From Myrica gale (lineage: Eukaryota > Streptophyta > Magnoliopsida > Fagales > Myricaceae), in NCBI GenBank assembly GCA_963930655.1, contig OZ005617.1, positions 24,124,568 to 24,188,567 of the forward strand: a stretch of 64,000 bases of DNA, given 5' to 3'. The position numbers and the translations under genes were made by a program. Positions within the stretch are counted from its first letter, which is position 1; every line of letters begins with the position of its first letter. The notes beneath the pieces were generated by a model. It was not told where the DNA came from. It saw only the letters and a list, made by a program, of their open reading frames with translations, and did no database searches. Shown here piece by piece: positions 45,847-57,030 of the stretch.

Positions 45847-46303
45847 CAGGGCCGGCTCAAGGGTAAGGCAACTTAGGCGGTGGCCTAAGACCTCACCCTG
45901 AGCAAGGCCCCATAAAGACTAAAAATAATTTTTTATTTTTTTTTGTGTTGTAGATGACCCAAAAATAAAAATACAACTGAGCTGAGAAAAAAAAAGAATG
46001 ACAAGATGCAATTTTTTCATATTTTTTTTATATCATGAGTGGATTGATATATTTCTTCCAGACCTCTTAATCCCTTTTTAGATATTTCTAAACTTTGCTC
46101 AAAGAGAAAAAAATGGCTTATGAATTTCTTAATTGTTCTAGTCATGGGGCCTTTATGTCATGTATGAGGGCCTCATAAAAAAAATTAATGAGGTCTTTGA
46201 ATATTTTATATTAAATTTAATAATTTTCAGATAATTTAAATATTTTATAAAAAGGCCTAATAATTTATTTTGCCTTAGGCCCATTTGGTTTGAGCCGGCC
46301 CTG
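45847..46303. mobile_element. Non-autonomous hAT element with 8-bp target duplication
   Basis: Terminal inverted repeat CAGGGCCGGCTCAA (14 bp, exact at both ends), element 457 bp, flanked by perfect GGTACCTG at 45839-45846 and 46304-46311. Eight-bp duplications and CAGGG ends are the hAT signature. It contains no transposase. Confidence 0.93.
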
Positions 46304-46524
46304 GGTACCTGTCACAAAAGGCAAGAGTAGTGGAGGAGAGGGGGGGGAGCTCTTCACGCCGTCGGAGAATGAGGTGTGCTCGTGAGAGGAGAGGTTCAAT
46401 CGGCCAACGAAGAAAAAAAAGTAAAGAGAAGACAAAGCCTCTAGGAAGCAGATCTCTGGTTGCCTATACCCCTGAAAATCTGCGCTTGCAACATGTGGCA
46501 AAATTATTCGGCTGTCCAATTCTT

Positions 46525-48031
46525 ACGTCTAATTGTCCGCTGCAAAAACATCAAACAGCTCCACCAGTTTCACGCTCATACCATCGCCATTGGCCTTCTC
46601 TCCCTCTACCCTCTTCTATGTTAACCAACATTCTCCGTACCTTCACCAACACCCTCAAGTGCAGCCCCGCCCCCAACTCCCCTCTAGGTTTATTGAGCTA
46701 TGCACTCTCTGTCTTTAATTCTATTCGAAACCCATCAACTTTTTCCTACAACATCATTCGAGCTCACACTCTCCTGTCCTCCCCTCTTCCTCCCCTCTGC
46801 CCGCCCTCCTCCTCTTTTCCCGCATGAGCCGCCTATCCATCCCTCCTGACTTTCACACCTTCCCTTTTGCCCTCAAGGCGTCCGCCCATCTCGTTGCACT
46901 TTCCGTGGCCAAAACCCTTCACTCCCAATCTCTCAAGCTTGGGTTCGCAGCGGATTCGTTTGTCCAGAATTCTCTCATTCATGCATACTCAGTGTCGAAC
47001 TGCATTGTCAATGCGTACCAGGTTTTCAACGAGAGCTCTTACAGGGACGTTGTCTCTTACAATGTCATGATTGATGGTTTTGTCAAAGCCGGCGAGATTG
47101 TTCGAGGACGGGAACTGTTTGAAGAAATGCCCGTACGAGATGCGGTGTCGTGGAACACCATTTTAACGGGATATGTCCAGACGAACAATTACAAAGAGGC
47201 CATTGTGCTCTTTAACCAGATGCTGGCTTTGGGACTCAAGCCTGACAATATAGCATTGGTTGCTGCTCTTTCTGATGTGCCCATCTGGGGGAACTGGAAC
47301 TCGGCAAGGCCATCCATAATTACATCAAATGGGACAGGATACCGATAGATTGCTTCTTTTCTACCAGTCTCGTTGACTTGTATGCCAAGTGTGGATGCAT
47401 TGAGAGGGCCAGGGATATCTTCGATACTAGCCCAGACAAGAATATGTTTACATGGAATGCCTTGCTTGTTGGGCTTGCAATGCATGGGCACAACCACCTA
47501 TTGCTGGATTACTTCTCCAGAATGGTACAAGCTGGAGTTCAGCCGGACTGTGTGAGCTTCTTAGGAGTACTTGCGGGTTGCAGTCATGCAGGTCTGGTCC
47601 GTGAAGCCCAGAAGCTTTTTGAAGAGATGGAATCCATCTACGGGGTTCCTCGAGAACTCAAACATTATGGATGCATGGCTGATTGGCTTGGGCGGGCTGG
47701 TTTGATTGAGGACGCAATGAGGATGATAAAGCGGATGCCAATGGGGGGTGATGTGTATGTATGGGGTGGATTTCTGGGAGGATGTGGGACATATGGAAAT
47801 GTTGAAATTGCAAAGAAGGCAGCTGGGCATGTGATCGAGTTGAAACCTAAAGATGCCGGGGTCTATTCAATCATGGCCAACATTTATGCCAATGCAGAGC
47901 AATGGGATGATATCGTTCAGATTAGGAGGTCAATGAAAACTAATAAGGTCAAGAAGAAGATTGGTTGTAGTTTGATCCAGTTGAATAGGGCCACCCATGA
48001 GTTCATTGCGGGAGATAGCTCGCCTCCTTAA
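46525..48031 (+). pseudogene. PPR protein (E class) pseudogene with frameshifts
   Basis: PPR motifs continue across three or more frames: CKNIKQLHQFHAHTIAIGLL (about 46536), FNSIRNPSTFSYNIIRAH (about 46710), then from 46824 DAVSWNTILTGYVQTNNYKE and others, and from about 47273 CAHLGELELGKAIHNYI to the stop at 48029-48031, with E-motif text (KHYGCMADWLGRAGLIEDAM, VYSIMANIYANAEQWDD, NKVKKKIGCSLIQ). Frame changes occur near 46610, 46810 and 47272; at the last, TCTGATGTGCC lacks one base of a Ser-Ala-Cys-Ala codon row. No DYW domain. Probably an organelle RNA-processing factor once; from memory like Arabidopsis At5g61800, which lies beside calnexin there. Assembly errors could mimic some of the shifts. 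Confidence 0.8.
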
Positions 48032-49081
48032 AAATGATGAGATACATTCTGCTTGACTTTTGAGATGAAATTGAAGAAAATCAGTTCCAAGAATAGAAGT
48101 GGCCAGGTATGTACACGACGTTGTCTACTTGACTTGCATATGAGTTGAAGACGGAACAAGCCCCATGCAGAGATATAAGTGGGAGAAAAGAGTGAAATCA
48201 TCTCTGGGAAGGATGTTAAATTAAGGCAAGTCCCCCATTAGTCTGTTTGAGTTGTACACGAGGCTAGAAAATGACCCAACTAATAGCGTTCCGATATAGG
48301 TACTGCACCAATTCCCATATCAACTCGGTAATAACGTTCCTTGCCGAGCCTTTGATCCCCTTAGCAGGATTCTTTAGGATTATTTATACAATTTTTACAT
48401 GTATGGCATTACTAGGGGTGGTTGCAATCAACTTCCTTGCCCGGCAATGCTTCATCCTGATCCCCGCAGACTCGAAATCATGGTTGAAGCTTGTTTTGCA
48501 AATGTCGTTTCAGTACCTACGCAAGTAGCAATAGCACGTGTATTGGTTCGATAGCTTCATTCAACAGTGGAAGATTGTTTATGCGCAATTGTATTGGCAT
48601 ATTGTTGTATTGAGCATTATATATCCAGTCATCTCCTACTAGGTAGTCAGTTTTGGACTGAAAAGAAATGCAAATCTCCTACTCTTGTATCGTTGGAGAT
48701 GGTAAAAAACCGATAAAGATGTGGCAAGGAGAATAGACAATTTGAAGGAAAAAAAAAGAAGAGAATCGACAATAACGTGCTGCTTCAGGAGGCTTCTAAG
48801 AGATACTATGTGCACACTTCCATAGTGCGACATGTGTCCTTTTTGGCTTCTCTACAATGCTACGTGTCTCCAGAGCTTTCTACTCTTTTCTTTCTTTTTT
48901 TCTTTTTTTTTTTTTATCTTCTACTCTTTTCTTTCGATTTGCTGAGAACATCATTGCCATATATCCGTCATCCTAAGCGTCGATAGTGGCAACAAGCAAG
49001 GAAGCTGAGAATTCTCACAACTCTCTGAGGCACAAGTCTGGTTTCTATATACTAACTCTCACCCTCTCTCTGTCGCCGATC
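48032..49081. other. Intergenic region and leader of B12D-like gene
   Basis: No gene seen; an 85-codon ORF at 48271-48528 has no domain. T-rich stretch at 48887-48917. CTATATACTAA at about 49047 is close to the ATG and may be leader sequence. Confidence 0.4.
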
Positions 49082-49699
49082 ATGGCCTCTAGGTACATGG
49101 TAGGTGGTCCCTGCTTTCTAGCTAATATCGTTTTTGCTTTCTTGCTCGAGTATATATAATTCAGTCTTGATTTTTTCCTTCATGTGTGAAATAAGGTGCA
49201 GAGCTATTGGAAACGCATGCTTAGTGGCTTGCCGAGAGGGAGCGCTACATACGCGACGTCAACCTCACCAAAGGTTAAAGCCTATGCCCCAACTGCAGAT
49301 TACGCACAGCCTCTTTATTATCGTCACGACAAGCTCGGCACTGGTACGTCGAAATCCTTGAAGGGTGACTTCGTTCCCGTGTATGTGGCCCTTGGTATGA
49401 TAGCCCTTTCCACGGGGCTAGGGCTCTACACTGGCATGCATCACTTGCTGCGCGCGCCAGACGTGCGTGTCAATAAGAAGAGGAGGGAGACGATTCCGGA
49501 GGTGGTGGAGCCTGACCGCATCGTGGAGGAGGCCGAGAAGTTCATCACAAAATCGTTTTTCAGGAAGGTGGCCCATGTTCAGGAGTTCAAAAATCCTGTG
49601 AAGCAGGTCATGCCTGATCCCATCCATAAAGGTGCTTACGCGTACCGCCTCCGTGCTGAGACTCTCAAGTCCGTTGGGATTGATCCCAAACAGCTCTAA
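49082..49699 (+). CDS. B12D/MLRQ-like membrane protein, probably mitochondrial
   Basis: Exon 1 (49082-49099) codes only MASRYM; exon 2 (49196-49699) starts VQSYWKRMLSGLPRGSATYA; GT-AG, in phase, 173 residues. The basic, Ser/Thr-rich N terminus fits a mitochondrial presequence. Residues about 64-85 (PVYVALGMIALSTGLGLYTG) form one membrane segment, followed by RAPDVRVNKKRR, which resembles the NPEVRVNK motif of the plant B12D family (complex I MLRQ/NDUFA4-related). The C-terminal half (FITKSFFRKVAHVQEF and onward) is not in the short B12D proteins, so this is a longer relative; a role in a respiratory complex is inference only. The reading frame is clean and its codon pattern is GC-rich relative to its surroundings. 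It lies between two PPR pseudogenes. Confidence 0.75.
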
Positions 49700-50067
49700 A
49701 CCCATCTATTCCCACTCTTTTATCCTTTGGCTTTCTTGAATAACATATTTAGAAGATCCTCGAGGTTTCTATCATTGTAAATGTTGGTGGCTTGCTTGCT
49801 GAGAGAATACTGATGATATTTGTGTATATTCATCTATCTCGGAACCTTTTAGCAAACTTGTAATGGCGCAGCTTTTGTCCGAGTTTTTAAAGTCATACTC
49901 CGTACTCGCTCATTTTCAGATCCTTATTTGACATACCAAGTCTCCTTGTAAACATTCACGATTAGACCCGTTAAGGATAGTAGGCACTTCTAAGCTTACC
50001 TAACATATTAACTCGAATCTTCAATCCGAAATTAACTCGTAGAATTCACATCAATTCTATCTTATTT
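49700..50067. other. 3' flank of B12D-like gene
   Basis: AT-rich 3' flank shared by two convergent units; nothing else seen. Confidence 0.4.
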
Positions 50068-51755
50068 TCAATCCCAGATACCTAGGTAAAAAAGTTCAGC
50101 TTGTATAAGTTCACTAATTCGAATAATGGTCTCGTATATGGAATCTATTTGGCAGTGTGAGCCATCTGCAACAAAGAATTCATGAACAACATCATCAATT
50201 TCAATGGAAGAGCAACCAGGAAGCTTTTGGATCATTTGAAGAGCCATAACTTTCCTCATTTTGCTCACATCAGACCACCTCGAGGCTGACGCGTATGCAT
50301 TAGATAATAAAACGCAAACGCGTCCGTCACACCTTCTCGGCTCCAATTCCTCAATTCTTTTGGCTGAAAACTCTGCCAATTCTATATTACCATGGCACCT
50401 ACAGGCAAAAAGCAAGGATCGCCATATAACCACATCAGATTTGATGGGCATTGCCCCGATAAAATTTCCTGCCTCAGCCAAGAGGTTAGCACGGCCAAGA
50501 AGATCAACCATACACCCATAATGCTCAATACGAGGAGTGACTTTGTAACTACGAGTCATGTCATTAAAATAGAGAAGCCCTTTATCCACGAATCCTCCAT
50601 GACTACACGCTGACAAGACTCCCAATGCCGCTCCTTTCACAGTGGGCGTGCAGCCACTTACCCTGATCCAGCGCACCTAAGTGCCCGCATGCAGAAGTTA
50701 CACAAGCAATGGTCGCAGCGTCTGCTTTAACCCCACATAGCTGCATCTCCCTGAACAATTCAATAGCTTCCTTGAATAAATGCAAGTGGGTATAACAGGC
50801 AATTAAAGAAGTCCAACAAACTACATTTTTTCTGGAATTCTGTCGAAAACCTTTTGAGCGGTCTTCATCTGCCCACACTTAAAACGACTTCTAAAATAAA
50901 CCCATTTCGCGCAAGTAATCCATGAATTTTGCGGCCCAGATCCAGAGATCCAGTCCTTCCACAAGCGGTAAGAGCGCTCACAAAAGTTACCCCATCTGGC
51001 CTAACACACCCATCTGCTAGCATTTCACCCAAAACCTGCAAGGCCTCCCAATAACAATTGCCCTGAAAATATCCAGATATCATACTATTCCAAGAAGCTA
51101 CATCGTGAACCGACATTGGAATAGCATCGAACACTCTGCGAGCTGTCCAGACCAAGCCGCAGAGCGAGTACATAGACACCAAGGAGTTTTGCACGAAGAC
51201 ATCGTGATCGAGTCCGATTTTGAGGGTCAGAGAGTGAAGTTCTTGACCTTTCTGAGAAAGCGAGATACGGCCACACGCCTTGAGGAGGAAAGGGAAAGAA
51301 TGGTTATCGGGCAAAGTTGCCGAACGACGTCGCATGAGCTTGTAAAATGCGATTGATTGTTCTGGGGAAGAGCTGCGAGCGTAGGCTCTGAACATGAAAT
51401 TCCAGGCGAAGATATTAGGTTAGTGGATTTGGAAGAAAAGGGCACGAGGGAATCGGAGATTATGATGATGGAATTGAGAGAAAGAAGCAAGGAGGAGTTT
51501 ACTGGATACGAAGGGGTCTGAGAGGAGGCCAGAAGCAATGGCATGCGAAAGAATTTCAATGAAGAGGTTGGAAGAGTGTTTGTGGTTTTCTAAGAGAGAC
51601 AGACACAAACAAAATCTGCGCAAAGAGTACTCATGATTTGATTTCGAGGTGTTGGAGATCGTGGGTTTCCAAGAGCTGAGACTGCTTGATTGTACTGTAC
51701 GGTAAAGCTTACCTTGGAGAGATCTAAGACCTCGTGGAAAGTGGACCGACTTCAT
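50068..51755 (-). pseudogene. PPR protein (E class) pseudogene, internally deleted
   Basis: Minus-strand PPR sequence from an ATG at 51755 through LHSLTLKIGLDHDVFVQNSL, DVASWNSMISGYFQGNCYWE and KNVVCWTSLIACYTHLHLFK to an E-type C terminus (HYGCMVDLLGRANLLAEAGN, CVLLSNAYASASRWSDV, PGCSSIEID, ending at 50068). Damage: an in-frame TAA near 51421 between FFQIH and PNIFAWNF, a frame change near 50875 and a jump near 50650 where text about one or two repeats long is missing between GALDQG and the region before VLSACSHGG. No DYW domain. Same class as the plus-strand PPR pseudogene 2 kb away but different sequence, so not a simple duplicate. Confidence 0.8.
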
Positions 51756-52150
51756 TGGAAAATCATGAAGCGTACTTTGTACCTATAAATGCATTGCAAT
51801 GCCAGTGTTAAGAATACGTCTGTTGTGGAAATTTCGGAGAATATTCATGAAATTTTGGAAATCTTTATTTTATTGAGATTTATTGGAGTTTGTGAAAAGT
51901 AGAGTGTATGTGTGTAAAAGTTAAAAATTTTGGAATTTGTTTGTTTTGTTGGAAATTTCGAACCCCAAAATTTTGGGGAAACAAACACCCCCTTAGATAT
52001 AGGTGATGAAACTGCTTAGACAGAATTTTTCAGGTATTACCTTTTTTTTTTTTAAAAAAAAACACAAATTTTGAAACCCCATCTTAGATGAAAGGGTAGA
52101 CTTGAAAAAAAACCTGAAAAAGAGGGACTTCTGTGTGTAATTTTTTTGGG
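51756..52150. mobile_element. MITE copy near 51835-51995 and flanking spacer
   Basis: The order GGAAATTTCGG, TATTGAGATTTATTGGAGTT, AAAAGTTAAAAATTTTGGAA, AACAAACACCCCC is the reverse complement of the MITE at 41037-41204 with moderate divergence. The rest is upstream sequence of the PPR pseudogene. Confidence 0.65.
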
Positions 52151-52930
52151 ATATAAATAGCATATATATTGATAATAGGATCAAGGAGGTTTAAAAACCT
52201 CAGGAGGCTCTAAACGTCGTACTAGACACTCCGAAAAGTCGGTGAACCAACGAGCAGATGAACCAAAAGGTCATACAAAACCCCACAAGAGACAAATAAG
52301 CCACAGACGACAGAAAAGCCACAGGTGGCATCATGCTATTATGCCTAAAAACGCTAGATGCAATTTCAATTGTAATTACAAACAACAGAAAAACATACAA
52401 GTAAAACTAAGCAAGCCTGAAACAGAGAGGCAAACCCAAACGGGCGAAAGCGTAACATAAGCCACGGAAAAGACCGTGTACACTGGCCAGAACGGGACCA
52501 GAGTTATTGGCGGTGGAGGCGGCGCGTGCTGGGGGGAGGAGGAGATCCACAACGTGAAAGGGAGGGCAGGAGCCACAGAGGTCAGTCCTGAGGAGAAGAG
52601 CAGGTTTCGGGCGACGGAGGGGCGGTCACGTGTGGCTAGGAACATCCGCTCGTCAGATTCACGCGCAGCGCGAGGTTGCGCGTGGATCAACAAACGATGC
52701 CTTTTGGATGCTGGAGAGGATGTACTTTGTAGATCTCGGCGTGCTGAGTCCAACTAGCAGGCGCGCGCTCGTCGAAAGGGATGGAAACTATCGTGCACGC
52801 GCTTGGAAGTCACCTGCAAAGCAAAGCAAAAAAACCAACAGCACCGGCCAAGCAAACCAGAGAGGAGGAGATGAGAGAGGGAAGAGGGAGGAGGGGAAAA
52901 CGAAAAAGGAGGAGGATGAGAGAGACGAAG
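52150..52930 (-). mobile_element. LINE 3' end fragment, same family as 45.1 kb
   Basis: GATCAAGGAGGTTTAAAAAC at 52171 then CCTCAGGAGGCTCTAAACG matches the 45.1-kb copy; from 52510 it is GC-rich. Several overlapping ORFs here are low-complexity and not genes. Confidence 0.5.
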
Positions 52931-52932
52931 CT

Positions 52933-52950
52933 CCCCCCCCCCCCCCCCCC
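52933..52950 (+). repeat. Run of 18 C
   Basis: Uninterrupted C18. Its length in the assembly is likely unreliable. Confidence 0.95.
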
Positions 52951-53569
52951 TCCTTCGTAAAGAGGCTGCGTGCGGTGGAAAAAACAGGGAGCGTGGTCCC
53001 TGAGACTTCTGTGTGTATTTGGTAGTGGATTAAAACACCCCAACATAATATAAGTAAATATATATATATTTCTTGAAACAAAATTAATTACCCCTTTAAA
53101 AATTTTCCTCTAGCAAAATATAGGGCGGTAAGTCCGCCTCAATGAAACTGCCTTGTAAAATTTATTTTGGCTTCACCTCCATTGTGACAAGACGTACACC
53201 TCCCGAACTTTAGGGGAAGGAGAAAACATCCAAAGTCTCCTCATGAATCGATCATTTTGTTTCATATAATGTACATGTGTTTTCAGACGGGCGTCTCCGT
53301 TGCTATTTTTGAATTGATAGAAGGGACATGCCACTTCATATTGGTATTCTGGCTTCTTTAATCTGTTTTAGCAGCGGGACATGGGCAATTGGGTTTGACA
53401 TCAATTCCTTGCTCATTTAAGCTAAAGTATATCCGAATAGGCATTTTAAAGATCTGTTTTTGGGCCCTCTGGCTTAAGAACAGGAGTCCGGGGGAATCCG
53501 GTAGGAGGAGAGGATGGAATGTGGACTTGCGAGGAGCAGCAGCAGGGCGTATGTTGCCAAGGTTGCACA
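52951..53569. other. Distal upstream region of calnexin
   Basis: No gene seen; open frames at 53389-53622 and on the minus strand overlap the promoter and have no domain. Confidence 0.4.
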
Positions 53570-53588
53570 CGTGGCGAACCTCCATTGG
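53570..53588 (-). promoter_or_regulatory. ER-stress element (ERSE), distal
   Basis: CGTGG-N9-ATTGG on the plus strand, which is CCAAT-N9-CCACG on the minus strand: an exact ERSE with exact 9-base spacing. Known in plants and animals as the binding site of NF-Y plus an ER-stress bZIP factor. Confidence 0.85.
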
Positions 53589-53597
53589 TAAAAATAA

Positions 53598-53616
53598 CGT
53601 GGCACGTACTGATTGG
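53598..53616 (-). promoter_or_regulatory. ER-stress element (ERSE), proximal
   Basis: A second exact CGTGG-N9-ATTGG, with a different spacer sequence, 9 bases after the first element and 53 bases before the TATA box. Confidence 0.85.
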
Positions 53617-53668
53617 TTGTAACAGCACGAGGGGAGTGGGATAGAGATCTGAAGTATAATTCTACTCG

Positions 53669-53676
53669 TATAAAAG
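53669..53676 (+). promoter_or_regulatory. TATA box of calnexin
   Basis: TATAAAAG, 99 bases before the ATG at 53775; a start about 30 bases downstream would give a leader of about 75 bases. Confidence 0.65.
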
Positions 53677-53774
53677 CGAAAGAAGAGGCAATGGATCTTT
53701 GCTCTTTCAGAAGGTCGAATTGAGGAACTGATTCTTCTCGGGGTAGCGCTAGCGCCATAGCGATTGAGAAAGAG

Positions 53775-56686
53775 ATGGGTAAAGGGCAACTGGTCCGTCA
53801 GCTACTCATCGTGGTGCTCTTGTTTTTTATTACCTGTTCTTCATTCCAGGAGCTATGCGCTTCTGATGATCTTACGGTAAACGTACTAAATTACAATTTC
53901 AGTTTTCGCTGAATAATGTGCATGAAATCCATGATATGCTGAAGTGGAGTTTGATTGGTGGTTTTAGATCTTTTACGAATCATTTGACGAGCCATTCGAA
54001 GGCCGTTGGATCGTATCCGACAAAGAAGAATATCAAGGTAGTACTAATTCTCCGTCTTTCATACCATGTAGATTATTGATTTAATTACATGGTGGGAAAT
54101 GTCTTTGTTTTCCAACCTAGAACACAAACCTCTGGGTTCCGTCACACAAGATTTCCTAGTTCTTATGTTAATTCAGATTTCTCACCTAAACTGAACGGCG
54201 TTAACCTTTCCAGCGCTGTCTACTGTAACCTGAAAATATTGCTGACGCAACTAAAAACTTGAGGAGCTCCAAGCGAGATCCTATTCGATCTATCCACATT
54301 CAGCAGTGTGGAAAGAAAAAAAAAAGAAAGAACTTCTTCACATTCATCACTGTAGAAAAAATTGTAAGGAGGTGTAGAAGAAATATTCAACTAGTGGAGA
54401 ACAGCAGTTGCACATATGATTGTGGTTGTAGTCTCCAGAGTGCCACAACAATTCTACGAATCTGCTTCTTCAGTAGTTATAGGTGGAGAAACTAATAGTG
54501 CTTAAACAATACACACCAGAAGCAATCGTACATACAGAAGAAGTTTTTATTTTCCCTCCGTTTGATGGTTGAATGCTTTGAGAATTTCATTGTCACTGCT
54601 ATGCAAATGCTTCATCTTTGGACATACTCATCATTCACGCTCGAATGGTCTTCTCATTTATCTTGCATTTCACTGCTTTTGGGCGTTTACTCTAACCTAA
54701 TAAGCTTCTAATTGTGCTCATTATCAAATAGTTCTTTCTTTGTGCATTGGCTAATTGTGTCATTTTTTCAAACACAAAACTGGTTAGTAATTTGTATCTA
54801 TCAATAGCATGAAATAATCCAAAGTTGGATGGTTATGTTGTTTATTTTGTCATGATGAAATATGAAGCTATGATATTTGCAATTTGGATACCTTTTTTTT
54901 TCAAAGATGAATAGGCAATTTTGTAACTTGTTGGAGTGGTACGCTTACGATGGCTTTTGTCTCGGGTTGAAGGTGTGTGGAAGCATTCAAAGAGTGAGGC
55001 ACATGATGACTATGGGCTTCTTGTGAGCGAGAAGGCCAGGAAGTATGCAATCGTTAGAGAGCTTGATGAAGCTGTCGGTCTCAAGGATGGAACCATTGTC
55101 CTCCAGTTTGAGACTCGGCTTCAGAATGGGCTTGAATGTGGTGGTGCCTATCTCAAATATCTTCGACCACAGGAGGCTGGATGGAAAGCGAAGGACTTCG
55201 ACAATGATTCTCCTTATTCTATCATGTTTGGACCTGACAAGTGTGGAGCCACCAACAAGGTTCACTTCATCTTTAAGCATAAGAATCCAAAGAGTGGAGA
55301 GTACGTTGAGCACCAACTCAAGTTCCCACCATCCGTCCCTTCTGACAAGCTATCTCACATGTATACTGCCATTTTGAAACCTGACAATGAGTTGCGCATT
55401 CTAATTGACGGGGAGGAGAAGAAGATTGCAAATTTCCTCTCAGCTGAAGATTTTGAGCCTCCACTCATTCCGGCTAAGACAATTCCTGATCCAGATGATA
55501 AGAAGCCTGAGGACTGGGATGAGAGAGCAAAAATTCCAGACCTTAATGCAGTGAAGCCAGATGAATGGGATGAGGATGCCCCAATGGAGATTGAAGATGA
55601 GGAAGCTGTGAAACCTGAAGGATGGCTAGATGATGAGCCTGAGGAGATAGATGATCCCGAGGCAACAAAACCTGAAGACTGGGATGATGAGGAAGATGGT
55701 GAATGGGAGGCCCCAAAGATTGATAACCCTAAGTGTGAGACAGCATCTGGTTGTGGTGAATGGAAGAGGCCCATGAAGAGGAATCCAGCTTACAAAGGAA
55801 AATGGCATGCCCCACTTATTGACAACCCCAACTACAAGGGTATTTGGAAGCCTCAGCAAATTCCAAATCCTGACTACTTTGAACTTGAAAAGCCTGACTT
55901 TGAGCCTGTTGCTGCTGTTGGAATTGAGATCTGGACAATGCAAGATGGCATATTGTTTGACAATATTTTGATCACAGTAGATGAGAAGATTGCCGAGTCG
56001 AACCGGGAGACCACTTGGAAGCCGAAATTTGAAGTTGAGAAAGAGAAACAGAAGGCTGAAGATTTAGCTACTGGTTCAGATGGTCTTAAAAACTTCCGGG
56101 TAATGACTTGGTAGTCTTAGCTTCTAGATTTTCTAATGATTGATACTCTAGGAATGACCAGAACTGTTTTTTTATTCCTGCAGAAGCAAGTATTTGAAAT
56201 CCTCTACAAGATAGTAGATATTCCGTTTTTAAGTGCATACAAGCTTATGATACTTGTAAGTCATCAGACTTGTCTTTGATTTCTCTCTGCTTACGGGTGA
56301 TAAGAAGGCTTTCTGAAATTCCGAGCTTGTCATGCAGGATCTCATTGAGAAGGGAGAGAAACAGCCAAACCTCACTATTGGCATCCTTGTCTCTGTCTTG
56401 GTGATCGTCTTCACGGTTCTCTTTAAGCTCATATTTGGTGGGAAGAAGCATGTGAGTATTACACTCTTGTTTGGCATTTTGTTCTCTGTCCTTGCCAGCT
56501 TCCATGAAAATCCTTGAGGGGCTGTTGATAGATTTATCTCCCCATGTTCAGGCAAGAGTCGAAAAGAAAAATACAGGAGTTGCTGAGACTTCTAATAATG
56601 GAGGAAGCAGTGGAGAAAAAGAAGAAGAAAAAGAGAAGGAAGATAATGCTGCCCCTCGTCGAAGGACAGCTAGACGCGAACATTAA
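53775..56686 (+). CDS. CNX1: Calnexin, ER membrane lectin chaperone
   Basis: Binds monoglucosylated N-glycoproteins in the ER and retains them for folding. Exons: 53775-53876, 53968-54037, 54973-56099, 56184-56255, 56338-56451, 56552-56686; GT-AG, in phase, 539 residues, normal for plants. Signal peptide about 1-29 (core LLIVVLLFFITC). The lectin domain has YESFDEPFEGRWIVS, GLECGGAYLKYLR with its cysteine, and FGPDKCG. The Pro-rich P-domain (about 228-360) has repeats of IPDPDDKKPEDWDE type, then NPAYKGKWHAPLIDNPNYKG. One membrane span lies in exon 5 (LTIGILVSVLVIVFTVLF, about 469-486), followed by a short acidic cytosolic tail ending RRRTARREH, where basic residues may help ER retention. Two ERSEs and a TATA box upstream predict induction by the unfolded-protein response. 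No damage seen. From memory it corresponds to Arabidopsis CNX1 (At5g61790). Confidence 0.96.
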
Positions 56687-57030
56687 AGCGACAAAGAAGG
56701 GAGTCTAGTTGATATCACATCAGTGTTGGTAAATTTTGAGCTTAGTTCTTCTCGACTTCTCGAAGGTCTATTGTTGGCTGGTCATAAACCTTTTTGGCAG
56801 TGTGCTGAACTTTAAATGCATGAAGAGTGTAAATCAGATAATCTACCAGGCTGTAATAGTTTATCTCCTGCTCGGGAGATAAAACTTAATCCGGAGGATG
56901 GAGGATTTTGAAGATTATGATTTTTTGTTGGTGAGAAAAGCTTGTGATTGTAGTCATGGAAGTTGTTGGATAGAATCCAAGTGTTTTCCAAATCTTTCCT
57001 CATAAAATTTGGGTTAAGTAATTATTATTA
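56687..57030 (+). other. 3' flank of calnexin
   Basis: Presumed 3' untranslated region and spacer up to the LINE tail; no other feature. Confidence 0.4.

Noticed and set aside
52376-53081. Several ORFs of 80-130 codons on both strands
   Set aside because: They overlap each other across a GA-rich, C18-containing LINE end fragment; not genes.
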